Below the pieces are notes generated by a model. That model had not been told where the DNA came from. It made no database searches and saw only the letters and a list, made by a program, of their open reading frames with translations. DNA of 64,000 nucleotides, from NCBI GenBank assembly GCA_038135065.1, contig JAYPWI010000016.1, positions 14,273 to 78,272 on the forward strand, written 5' to 3'. The translations under genes and the position numbers were made by a program. The DNA is from JAYPWI01 sp038135065 (GTDB lineage: Bacteria > Actinomycetota > Acidimicrobiia > Acidimicrobiales > Poriferisodalaceae). This document shows positions 42,998 through 50,696 of this stretch, one piece after another (position 1 is the stretch's first letter; each line of letters starts with the position of its first letter).

Positions 42998-45850
42998 ATG
43001 TCGAACTACTCCGATCCCCGCACCCATGCCGGGCTGACCAACTTCCCTCCCCACGAGCAGTGGCACCACTGGACGGAACTCGACGCCAAGGCGTGGCCCG
43101 ACCGCAAGGAGCGGAACTACACCCTGGTCCCGACCACCTGCTTCAACTGTGAGGCGGCATGTGGGCTGGTGGCCTACGTCGACCACGAAACCGGCGAGGT
43201 CGCGAAGTTCGAGGGCAACCCTGAGCACCCTGCGTCACGGGGCCGGAACTGCGCCAAGGGTCCGGCCACCCTCAACCAGGTCGAGGACCCCGAGCGCATC
43301 CTGTACCCCCTCCGCCGGGTAGGGGAGCGGGGCGGCGGTCAGTGGGAGCGGGTCAGCTGGGAGGAAGCGCTCGATGACATCGCGGGCCGGATCCGGACGG
43401 CGATCACCGAGGGCCGCCGGGACGAGGTGATGTACCACGTCGGTCGGCCAGGCGAGGACGGTTACACCGAACGGGTCCTGCAGGGCTGGGGGGTCGACGG
43501 TCACAACAGCCACACCAACATCTGTAGCTCGAACGCCCGTATCGGCTACCAGAGTTGGATGGGTCACGACCGACCCTCCTCGGATTACGCCAACGCCGAG
43601 GTCATCTTCCTCATCTCCAGTCACCTCGAGACAGGGCACTACTTCAACCCCCACGCGCAGCGGATCATCGAGGCCCAGCAGAAGGGGGCCACCGTGATCT
43701 GTGTGGATCCCCGCCTGTCCAACACGGGGTCCAAGGCCGACCACTGGCTGCCCGCATGGCCGGGAACGGAACCCTTCCTGTTGTTGACCCTGGCCCGGCT
43801 CCTGCTCGAGCAGGGCACCTGGGAGCGGGACTTCGTTCGTCGCTGGACGAACTGGGAGACCTATCTGACAGAGACCCGGCCAGACCTCCCCTGCACCTTC
43901 GAGTCGGTCGAGCAGGCCATGCTCGACCAGTACGCGGCCTACACCCCCGAGGAAGCCGAACGGGTCTGCGGTGTCGACGCCGACCAGCTTCGGGAGATCG
44001 CAGCCATCATCGGGGCGCATCCGACCCGATTCGCCTCCCACAACTGGCGGGCGGCCGGGGCCGGAAACCTCGGCGGCTGGCAGACGGCCCGCTGCCTGTT
44101 CTTCCTCAACGTGCTGACAGGATCGGTGGGTACCCAGGGGGGGACCAGCGGCAACGGCTGGAACAAGTTCAAGGCCAATGCGCCCCTGGGCCACCAGACG
44201 ATCGACCACTGGAACGAGATGTCGTGGCCGAAGGAGTACCCCCTCAGCTACCACGAGATGTCGATCCTGTTGCCCCACTTCCTCAACGAGGGTAGGGGCA
44301 AGCTCGACGTGTACTTCACTCGGGTCTACAACCCGATCTGGACGAATCCCGACGGGTTCAGCTGGATGGAGGCCCTGACCGACCCGGACAAGGTGGCCTG
44401 CCACGTCGCCCTGACCCCGACGTGGAGCGAGACGTCCTGGTTCGCGGACTACGTCCTGCCCATGGGTGTCGGTTCGGAGCGCCATGACGTGGCCAGCTTC
44501 GAGACCCACGCCGGGCGCTGGATCGGTTTCCGGCAACCGGTGCTGCGCCGATACGCGGAGCTGCGGGGTGAGACCCTCGACGCCGAGACCCGCTCCCATG
44601 AGTTCAACCCTGGTGAGGTGTGGGAGGAGAACGAGTTCTGGTTGGATCTGTCCTGGCGGATCGATCCCGACGGGTCGCTGGGGATCCGGGAGCATTTCGA
44701 GAGTCGAGCCGAACCCGGGTCGGTGATGCCCATCGACGAGTACTACGGCTTGATGTTCGCCGAGGAGGTCCCTGGGCTTGCGGCGGCCGCTGAGGCTGCT
44801 GGGCAGACCCCGCTCGAGTACATGCGCGACCGGGGCGCCTACGCAGTGCCTGGCGATCCCTACACCCCCTATGAGCGAGCCGTCGATCCGGCTGCCGTGG
44901 AGGGGGCCATCAAGGGAGACGACGGCGTGTACCGGGTACCGGGTACTGCTGGCCTGTTCGACGGTTCCGAGGAAGCGTTCGCATCGACCAAGCTCGCAGC
45001 CCTGGGAGATGGGTCGCCGGCCGTCGAGGTGGACGGTGAGCTCAAGGAAGGGTTCCCGACCCCGTCGAAGAAGCTGGAGTTGTACTCGACGACGCTCAAG
45101 GAATGGGGCTGGCCCGAATATGCAACGCCCACGTGGATCCCCAGCCACGTGCACTGGGAGAACCTCGACCTGGCCGGCGACGAACGGATCCTGCTCCCAA
45201 CCTTCCGAATTCCGACCCTCATCCACACCAGGTCGGCGAACTCCAAGTGGTTGAACGAGATCAGCCACCGCCATCCCCTGTGGGTGCATCCCCAGGACGC
45301 CGAGCGTTTGGGGATCGAGGAGAACGGTTTGGTGCGGGTGACGACCCGCATCGGCCACTTCGTCATCCGGGCCTGGCGAACCGAAGGCATCCGTCCGGGT
45401 GTCGTGGCCGCATCGCATCACATGGGTCGCTGGCGGATCGAGGAGGATGCCGCTCGCTCGTGGGGTGCCGGCCGAGCCAGCATCGACCACGACGGTTCCC
45501 GTTGGACGCTGACTCGCACCGAGGGTATGTCCACCTACGAGTCCTCGGACCCCGACACAGGCCGGATCTGGTGGAACGACACCGGTGTGCACCAGAACCT
45601 GACCTTCGCCGTGCAGCCCGATCCCATCTCCGGCATGCAGTGTTGGCACCAGCGAGTCCGGGTCGGCCCGGCGCTCGACGGGGACCGTTACGGCGACGTG
45701 GTGGTCGACACCGCCAAGTCCCGCGAGGCGTATGAGGAGTGGTTGTCCATGACCCGCCCGGCCCCCGGGCCCCATGGCCTGCGCCGCCCGCTGTGGTACG
45801 CCCGGCCCCTCAAGCCGCACGTCAGTGCGTTCCGAGTGTCAGAATCCTGA
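42998..45850 (+). CDS. Molybdopterin oxidoreductase catalytic subunit, SoeA/PsrA-like
   Basis: A 950-residue DMSO-reductase-family enzyme. The N-terminal 4Fe-4S motif has Cys48, Cys51, Cys55 and Cys85; the likely molybdenum ligand is Cys176 in NICSSNAR. Further bis-MGD contacts include VICVDPRLSNTGSKADHWLPAWPGTEPFL and the C-terminal dinucleotide-binding domain. There is no Tat signal peptide, so it faces the cytoplasm, as SoeA does and unlike most thiosulfate or polysulfide reductases. With CstB-like sulfite producers and a SulP permease in the same locus, sulfite:quinone oxidation to sulfate is the best guess. Polysulfide or tetrathionate reductase is the alternative. ATG at 42998 with AGGGA upstream. 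Confidence 0.8.
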   Translation: MSNYSDPRTHAGLTNFPPHEQWHHWTELDAKAWPDRKERNYTLVPTTCFNCEAACGLVAYVDHETGEVAKFEGNPEHPASRGRNCAKGPATLNQVEDPERILYPLRRVGERGGGQWERVSWEEALDDIAGRIRTAITEGRRDEVMYHVGRPGEDGYTERVLQGWGVDGHNSHTNICSSNARIGYQSWMGHDRPSSDYANAEVIFLISSHLETGHYFNPHAQRIIEAQQKGATVICVDPRLSNTGSKADHWLPAWPGTEPFLLLTLARLLLEQGTWERDFVRRWTNWETYLTETRPDLPCTFESVEQAMLDQYAAYTPEEAERVCGVDADQLREIAAIIGAHPTRFASHNWRAAGAGNLGGWQTARCLFFLNVLTGSVGTQGGTSGNGWNKFKANAPLGHQTIDHWNEMSWPKEYPLSYHEMSILLPHFLNEGRGKLDVYFTRVYNPIWTNPDGFSWMEALTDPDKVACHVALTPTWSETSWFADYVLPMGVGSERHDVASFETHAGRWIGFRQPVLRRYAELRGETLDAETRSHEFNPGEVWEENEFWLDLSWRIDPDGSLGIREHFESRAEPGSVMPIDEYYGLMFAEEVPGLAAAAEAAGQTPLEYMRDRGAYAVPGDPYTPYERAVDPAAVEGAIKGDDGVYRVPGTAGLFDGSEEAFASTKLAALGDGSPAVEVDGELKEGFPTPSKKLELYSTTLKEWGWPEYATPTWIPSHVHWENLDLAGDERILLPTFRIPTLIHTRSANSKWLNEISHRHPLWVHPQDAERLGIEENGLVRVTTRIGHFVIRAWRTEGIRPGVVAASHHMGRWRIEEDAARSWGAGRASIDHDGSRWTLTRTEGMSTYESSDPDTGRIWWNDTGVHQNLTFAVQPDPISGMQCWHQRVRVGPALDGDRYGDVVVDTAKSREAYEEWLSMTRPAPGPHGLRRPLWYARPLKPHVSAFRVSES

Positions 45851-45924
45851 TCGAACCCGAGCCAGGTCAGTGTGGCTGACCTCCCATCGGTACCCCGATG
45901 CCGGATGGACGCCAGGGTTCGATC
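45849..45924 (+). ncRNA. Candidate three-stem structured RNA element between soeA-like and yeeE-like genes
   Basis: A perfect 10-bp outer stem (GATCGAACCC at 45849-45858 with GGGTTCGATC at 45915-45924) encloses two perfect hairpins: AGGTCAG/CTGACCT (45864-45882, 5-base loop) and CATCGG/CCGATG (45885-45900, 4-base loop). The outer stem starts inside the soeA-like stop codon and ends about 7 bases before the GAGAGGAG ribosome binding site of the next gene. This could be a riboswitch-like leader, an attenuator or an mRNA processing/stability element. I do not recognise the class. Confidence 0.5.
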
Positions 45925-45945
45925 TCCCACCGAGAGGAGTAGTCC

Positions 45946-46428
45946 ATGTTCGACCTACTGCCCGATCGGGTCCCCTGGTATGTGGTGGGACCCGCCCTCG
46001 GCCTGCTGATCGTCGGGCTGTTCGCCCTGGCCAATCAGCCGCTGGGAGCAAGCGGGGCCTATGTCCAGACCTCGGGGTTCCTGCGGCGTCGAGACGGGGT
46101 CGCTCACTGGCGCGTCTGGTACTTCGTCGGCATGTTCCTGGGCGGGGTCGTGGTCACCCACGTCCTGCGTTCAGGGGCCGGTGAGCTGCGAAGCGGCTAC
46201 GACGCCATGCGAGCCGTGTTCCCCATCTGGGCCGTGGTGCCCTTGGTGTTCGGCGGAGCCACCCTGTTGGGCTACGGCTCGGCGATGGCCGGCGGCTGCA
46301 CGTCGGGTCACGGTATGTGCGGCACCGCACAACGATCACCGGCCAGCCTCACGGTGACCGCCACCTTCATGGCCGTTGCCGTTGTCACCACCTTCGTGCT
46401 GCGCCTGGCCACCGGAGGAGAGCTGTGA
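45946..46428 (+). CDS. YeeE/YedE family sulfur-transport half-protein 1
   Basis: A 160-residue membrane protein with about four helices and the family motif GYGSAMAGGCTSGHGMCG, whose Cys residues carry thiosulfate in TsuA/YeeE. Full-length YeeE has about twice this size; here the halves are separate genes. GAGAGGAG ribosome binding site. The stop overlaps the GTG of the next gene. Confidence 0.87.
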   Translation: MFDLLPDRVPWYVVGPALGLLIVGLFALANQPLGASGAYVQTSGFLRRRDGVAHWRVWYFVGMFLGGVVVTHVLRSGAGELRSGYDAMRAVFPIWAVVPLVFGGATLLGYGSAMAGGCTSGHGMCGTAQRSPASLTVTATFMAVAVVTTFVLRLATGGEL

Positions 46429-46904
46429 TCACCGGATCCCCGAAGAAACTCAACGCCATCGGGTTGCTGTTCGGCGCCCTGTTCGGCGGCCTGTTGGCCG
46501 GCGCGAACTTGCACGAATACGACACCATCCACGCCATGCTCCGCCTCGATGAGTTCGACGTCTTCCTGCTGATGGGTTCGGCCATCGCAGTGTCGGTGCC
46601 CCTGTTGTGGCTGCTCGAACGGCGGGGAATCGTCACCCCGTTCGGGGGCCCGATGACCCTCTCCCGCTCGCGACCCGAGCGGCATCATGTTGTGGGTGGT
46701 GCCCTGTTCGGGCTGGGGTGGGCCATTGCCGGCACCTGTCCGGCACCCGCCCTGGTCATGGTGTCCTCCGGAGCGATGCTGGGCCTGGTGGCCATTCCCG
46801 GGATCTTCCTCGGCCTCCACCTGCGGGAGCGCCAGGGTCTGTCGGGGCGTCACGTCGGCGACGGCGAGCACCGGGACCTGTCCTCGGCAGGCCGGGCGTC
46901 GTGA
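46425..46904 (+). CDS. YeeE/YedE family sulfur-transport half-protein 2
   Basis: A 159-residue membrane protein starting at GTG 46425 (GGAGGAG upstream; GTGA overlap with half 1). It contains GALFGLGWAIAGTCPAPALVMV, the second-half counterpart of the YeeE Cys motif, with two or three further helices. The pair of halves likely assembles into one thiosulfate or sulfur-compound channel. The extended frame from 46317 is a shadow of half 1. Confidence 0.87.
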   Translation: MITGSPKKLNAIGLLFGALFGGLLAGANLHEYDTIHAMLRLDEFDVFLLMGSAIAVSVPLLWLLERRGIVTPFGGPMTLSRSRPERHHVVGGALFGLGWAIAGTCPAPALVMVSSGAMLGLVAIPGIFLGLHLRERQGLSGRHVGDGEHRDLSSAGRAS

Positions 46905-47509
46905 CGACCACCGCTGGTCCCGATGTCTGGGACGAGCGCTATCGAGCCAAGGACCTGGTCTGGTCCCTCGAACCGAACCTGTTCGTTGCTGCCCACCTCG
47001 CCGACCTCGCACCGGGGACTGCCGTGGACCTGGCGGCAGGGGAGGGCCGGAATGCTCTGTGGCTGGCGTCCCGCGGCTGGGCGGTCACGGCCGTCGATTT
47101 CTCCGAGGTGGCCATCGACCGGGGTCGTCGACTGGCTGCCGAGCGGGGCATCGACGGCGTCGAGTGGGTGGTGGCAGACGGTCTGGCGTGGCGGCCCGAC
47201 TCGCCCATCGACCTGGTGGTGCTTTCCTATTTCCAACTTCCGGAACCGCAACGCTCGCAGGCCGTGGTCGCTGCTGCGTCATGGGTCGCCCCGGGCGGGA
47301 CGTTCTTCCTCGTGGGGCACGATCAGTCGAACGTGACCGACGGGTACGGCGGGCCGACGTCGGTGGCCGTGTGCCACGACCCGACGGAGGTGGTCGACCT
47401 GCTCGAGGGGTTCGAGGTAGTGGTGGCCGAGGTGGCTCGGCGGCCGGTGGACACCGCCGAGGGCGAGCGGGTCGCCCTGGACACCGTGGTCGTCGCCCGT
47501 CGTTCCTGA
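46901..47509 (+). CDS. Class I SAM-dependent methyltransferase (TehB/thiopurine-methyltransferase-like)
   Basis: A 202-residue Rossmann methyltransferase: VWDERYRAKDLVWSLEPNLFV, motif I DLAAGEGRNALWLASRGW, motif II VTAVDFSEVAIDRGR, then DLVVLSYFQLPEP. The GTG at 46901 overlaps the previous stop as GTGA, tying it to the sulfur-transport genes. Methylation of a thiol, or of a selenium or tellurium species, would fit the family and the context, but it is unproven. Confidence 0.85.
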   Translation: MTTTAGPDVWDERYRAKDLVWSLEPNLFVAAHLADLAPGTAVDLAAGEGRNALWLASRGWAVTAVDFSEVAIDRGRRLAAERGIDGVEWVVADGLAWRPDSPIDLVVLSYFQLPEPQRSQAVVAAASWVAPGGTFFLVGHDQSNVTDGYGGPTSVAVCHDPTEVVDLLEGFEVVVAEVARRPVDTAEGERVALDTVVVARRS

Positions 47510-47559
47510 TTCGACCCAGACGGACAACCGGGGTTCCACGTCCCGCCTGTCGTCGGGCC

Positions 47560-47590
47560 TTGACATATTGTACGAATGTCCGTACATTAT
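47560..47590 (+). promoter_or_regulatory. Strong promoter with palindromic operator, leaderless start of the SulP gene
   Basis: TTGACA (47560-47565), a 17-base spacer and TACATT (47583-47588) precede the ATG at 47596 by 7 bases, so the mRNA is probably leaderless. The palindrome TGTACG-AATGTC-CGTACA (47569-47586) overlaps the spacer and -10; extended to 47565-47590 the 10-bp arms match at 9 of 10 positions. A repressor bound here would block the promoter. The right half recurs in the promoter at 39962-39990. Confidence 0.7.
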
Positions 47591-47595
47591 GAACC

Positions 47596-49335
47596 ATGAA
47601 GCCCAGTTCGCTCGTGCCAGCACGTGTCTGGCTTGCCGGCTACCGCCGGGCCGACCTCCGTGGAGATCTCGTGGCTGGGGTGACGGTGGCCGCCATGCTG
47701 GTTCCCCAGGCCATGGCCTATGCCCTGCTGGCTGGACTGCCGCCGGAGATCGGGCTCTACGCAGCAACCGTGCCCGTGGTGGCCTACGCCGTGCTGGGAA
47801 CCTCACGTCAGCTAGCCGTTGGACCGGTCGCCATCGTCTCCCTCATGACAGCCGCCGCCCTCGGGCCGGTGGTGGAGGAGAGCGGGGCCGACTACTTGGC
47901 GGTGGCCGCCCTGTTGGCGCTGATGGTCGGGCTCATCCACCTGCTGCTGGCGGCCGGTCGCCTCGGTGGGTTGGTCAATTACCTCTCACACTCGGTGCTG
48001 GTCGGTTTCAGCGCCGCGGCCGCGATGATCATCGGGTTCTCCCAGGCCAAGCACCTACTGGGGATCACGGTGCCTCGCGCTGACCACTTCCTCGACACGG
48101 TGGTCGCCGTTGTGTCCTCCCTCGGGGACACCCACCCCCTGACCCTGGCACTCGGGAGCGGGTCGCTGGCCATCCTGGTCGCCCTCAAGCGGCTGATGCC
48201 TGCGGCCCCGGCCGCTCTCCTCGTCGTGGTGGCGTCGACCGGCCTGGTCGAGCTCCTGGACCTCCGCGCGCGGGGGGTACGGGTCGTCGGCGACATCCCG
48301 AGCGCCCTGCCCGGCTTTGGCTTGCCGACGTTCTCGGGCGGATTGGTCGGGTCGCTCCTCGCCTCTGCCGCAGTGATCACCCTCGTGGGCTTCATGGAGT
48401 CGACGGCGGTGTCCAGGGTGTACGCCCGGCGGCACGGCTACGACATCGATCCAAATCAGGAACTGATCGGCCTCGGCGCAGCCAATGTGGCCGCCGGCCT
48501 GTTCGGTGGCTACCCCGTCACCGGCGGGTTCTCTCGTACGGCGGTCAACGACAGCGCTGGGGCCCGCACCCCTGTGGCGTCGTTGGTCACCGCAGGACTG
48601 GTCCTGCTGACCATTGCCATGTTCGCACCCCTGCTGTCCTCACTCCCGAACGCAGCGCTCGGGGCCATCATCGTCGCTGCGGTGGCGGGCCTGGTCGACA
48701 TACGCGAGATGCGACACATCGGCCGGGTGAAGCCCAGCGATCTGGTTGGCCTGGTCGCGGCTGCCGGGGCGACCCTGGCGCTGGGGATCGAGCTCGGCAT
48801 CGGTATCGCGTTGGCGGTCTCCCTCCTCGTCGTGTTCGTCCGGATGTCTCGCCCCCACCTGGCCGTGCTGGGGGCAGTGCCCGGCACCTCGCACTACCGC
48901 AACATCGACCGTTTCCCCGAGGTGGACACCCACCGGGAACTGCTCATCGTGCGAGTGGACGCCGCCGTTTCCTTTGTGAACGCGACACGGCTGAAGGGCG
49001 ACCTGCTCCGCAAGGCGAACGAGGGCGGGGCCGGCGTCAACGCGTTCGTCCTCGACGCCTCGGGTATCGGCGACATGGACGCAGCCGGGTTGGACATGCT
49101 CGAGGGGCTCGTCGAGGCACTGGATCAGCAGGGCATCGTGCTCCACCTGGCCGACGTGAAGGGCCCGGTGCGCGACGTCCTGCACCGCTCGGGCCTCTGG
49201 GAGCGGCTCGACGGCCGGATCCACCCATCGGTCCACGATGCGGTCACATCGATCGCCGGTGGGGAGGCGCTCGGGACCGGGCCCAGCCCAGCTGTCGACG
49301 AACGAACCCGACCATCTGCGGAGGCGCTGCCATGA
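47596..49335 (+). CDS. SulP family sulfate permease with STAS domain
   Basis: A 579-residue SLC26/SulP transporter: GDLVAGVTVAAMLVPQAMAYALLAGLPPEIGLYAATVPVVAYAVLGTSRQLAVGPVA (SulP signature, residues 18-80), about 12-14 helices, GGYPVTGGFSRTAVNDSAGARTPVA, and a cytoplasmic STAS domain near residues 440-560 (VNAFVLDASGIGDMDAAGLDML). It moves sulfate, or possibly bicarbonate. It is the first gene after a strong regulated promoter and overlaps the second CstB-like gene as ATGA. Confidence 0.93.
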   Translation: MKPSSLVPARVWLAGYRRADLRGDLVAGVTVAAMLVPQAMAYALLAGLPPEIGLYAATVPVVAYAVLGTSRQLAVGPVAIVSLMTAAALGPVVEESGADYLAVAALLALMVGLIHLLLAAGRLGGLVNYLSHSVLVGFSAAAAMIIGFSQAKHLLGITVPRADHFLDTVVAVVSSLGDTHPLTLALGSGSLAILVALKRLMPAAPAALLVVVASTGLVELLDLRARGVRVVGDIPSALPGFGLPTFSGGLVGSLLASAAVITLVGFMESTAVSRVYARRHGYDIDPNQELIGLGAANVAAGLFGGYPVTGGFSRTAVNDSAGARTPVASLVTAGLVLLTIAMFAPLLSSLPNAALGAIIVAAVAGLVDIREMRHIGRVKPSDLVGLVAAAGATLALGIELGIGIALAVSLLVVFVRMSRPHLAVLGAVPGTSHYRNIDRFPEVDTHRELLIVRVDAAVSFVNATRLKGDLLRKANEGGAGVNAFVLDASGIGDMDAAGLDMLEGLVEALDQQGIVLHLADVKGPVRDVLHRSGLWERLDGRIHPSVHDAVTSIAGGEALGTGPSPAVDERTRPSAEALP

Positions 49336-50696
49336 AATTCACCCAGTACTACCTGGACTGCCTGTCACAGGCCTCGTACCTGATCGGGGACGAAACCACG
49401 GGGCGAGCCGTGGTGGTGGACCCCCGACGGGACATCGACGAATACGTGTCCGACGCTGCGGCTGCCGGTCTGACCATCGAGCTGGTGGTCGAGACCCACT
49501 TCCACGCTGATTTCCTGTCAGGCCACCTCGAGTTGGCGGCCGCCACCGGAGCACAGATCGGGTACTCCTCGGTCGCCTCCCCCGACTTCGACCATCGCTC
49601 CCTCGACCACGGCGAGCGCCTGGTCCTCGGCGAGGTCGAGTTGGAGTTTCGGCACACCCCGGGCCATACCCCCGAGTCGATGAGCATCGTCGTGTGGGAG
49701 CGGGGCGGGGACGCAGTTCCCTACGGGGTGTTGACCGGGGACACCCTGTTCATCGGTGACGTGGGACGTCCCGACCTGCTGGCGTCGGTCGGGGTCAGTG
49801 GCGACGACCTGGCAGCCCAGCTCTACGACAGCCTCCACAGCCAACTGATGACCCTGCCCGATGCCACCCGGGTGTTCCCCGCCCATGGCGCCGGTTCAGC
49901 CTGCGGTAAGAACCTGTCGACGGAGACCTCTTCCACCATCGGGGAGCAGCGGTCGACCAACTACGCCCTGCATGCGACCGATCGTGACCAGTTCGTCGAA
50001 CTGGTCACGGCGGGACAGGCTCCACCGCCCGCGTATTTCTCGTTCGCCGCTCGGGCCAATCGGCAGGTGCGGGAGGTACTCGACGAGTCAGCCCCGGTCC
50101 CGGAGTGGCAGCCCCAGGCCGATGGGAACCGGCAACCGGTGGTGGTGGACGGACGGTCGCCCGAGGAGTTCGCCCGCGGTCACCTTCGAGGCTCGATCAA
50201 CGTCGGCACCGGGGGCCGCTTCGCCGAGTACGTGGGGTCGGTGACCGATCCTGATGACGACATCGTTCTGCTCGTCGAACCCGGGGAAGAGGTCGAGGCC
50301 CGCAATCGTTTGGCTCGCATCGGCTTCGATGGCGTCATCGGCCACGTCCCGGAGCCAGACCGCTGGCTGGTCGACCACCCAGACGACGTGGCAGTGGCTT
50401 CTCGTCTGTCGGTGGATCAGCTCAGGCGGGTCCAAGCCGAACAGGGCGACCTGCAGTTGGTCGACGTCCGCAATCCCGGGGAGGTGGCCCTCGGTTCGAT
50501 CGACGGAGCGGTCGCCATTGCGGTCGGGCAACTCCCCGGCCGCATCGCCGAGCTCGACCCGGCGCGGCCCACCGTCGTGTTCTGCGCTGGGGGCTACCGG
50601 TCGTCGTTGGCGGCCAGCGTGCTCCGGCGGGCTGGGTTCGCCGACGTCTCGGATCTACTCGGCGGCTACGGGGCGTGGGTGGCCGCGGCTACCTGA
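49332..50696 (+). CDS. CstB-like persulfide dioxygenase-rhodanese fusion (copy 2)
   Basis: A 454-residue paralogue of the protein at 40096-41487 with the same order: dioxygenase domain (THFHADFLSGH, His56, His58, Asp60), Cys-less rhodanese (VVDGRSPEEFARGHLRGSINVG) and active rhodanese with Cys418 in FCAGGYRSS. The first 100 residues are nearly identical between the copies, so this is a duplication, possibly with different regulation or acceptor. It is coupled to the SulP gene by ATGA. Its 3' end overlaps the minus-strand gene ending at 50666 by 31 bases. Confidence 0.92.
   Translation: MKFTQYYLDCLSQASYLIGDETTGRAVVVDPRRDIDEYVSDAAAAGLTIELVVETHFHADFLSGHLELAAATGAQIGYSSVASPDFDHRSLDHGERLVLGEVELEFRHTPGHTPESMSIVVWERGGDAVPYGVLTGDTLFIGDVGRPDLLASVGVSGDDLAAQLYDSLHSQLMTLPDATRVFPAHGAGSACGKNLSTETSSTIGEQRSTNYALHATDRDQFVELVTAGQAPPPAYFSFAARANRQVREVLDESAPVPEWQPQADGNRQPVVVDGRSPEEFARGHLRGSINVGTGGRFAEYVGSVTDPDDDIVLLVEPGEEVEARNRLARIGFDGVIGHVPEPDRWLVDHPDDVAVASRLSVDQLRRVQAEQGDLQLVDVRNPGEVALGSIDGAVAIAVGQLPGRIAELDPARPTVVFCAGGYRSSLAASVLRRAGFADVSDLLGGYGAWVAAAT

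Noticed and set aside
42998..45850. Selenocysteine-containing formate dehydrogenase
   Set aside because: The molybdenum ligand codon is TGT (Cys176), and the gene context is sulfur metabolism.
45849..45924. A tRNA gene suggested by the GGGTTCGATC segment resembling a T-arm
   Set aside because: The segment pairs perfectly with GATCGAACCC 56 bases upstream instead of forming a T-stem, and no acceptor or anticodon arm can be drawn.
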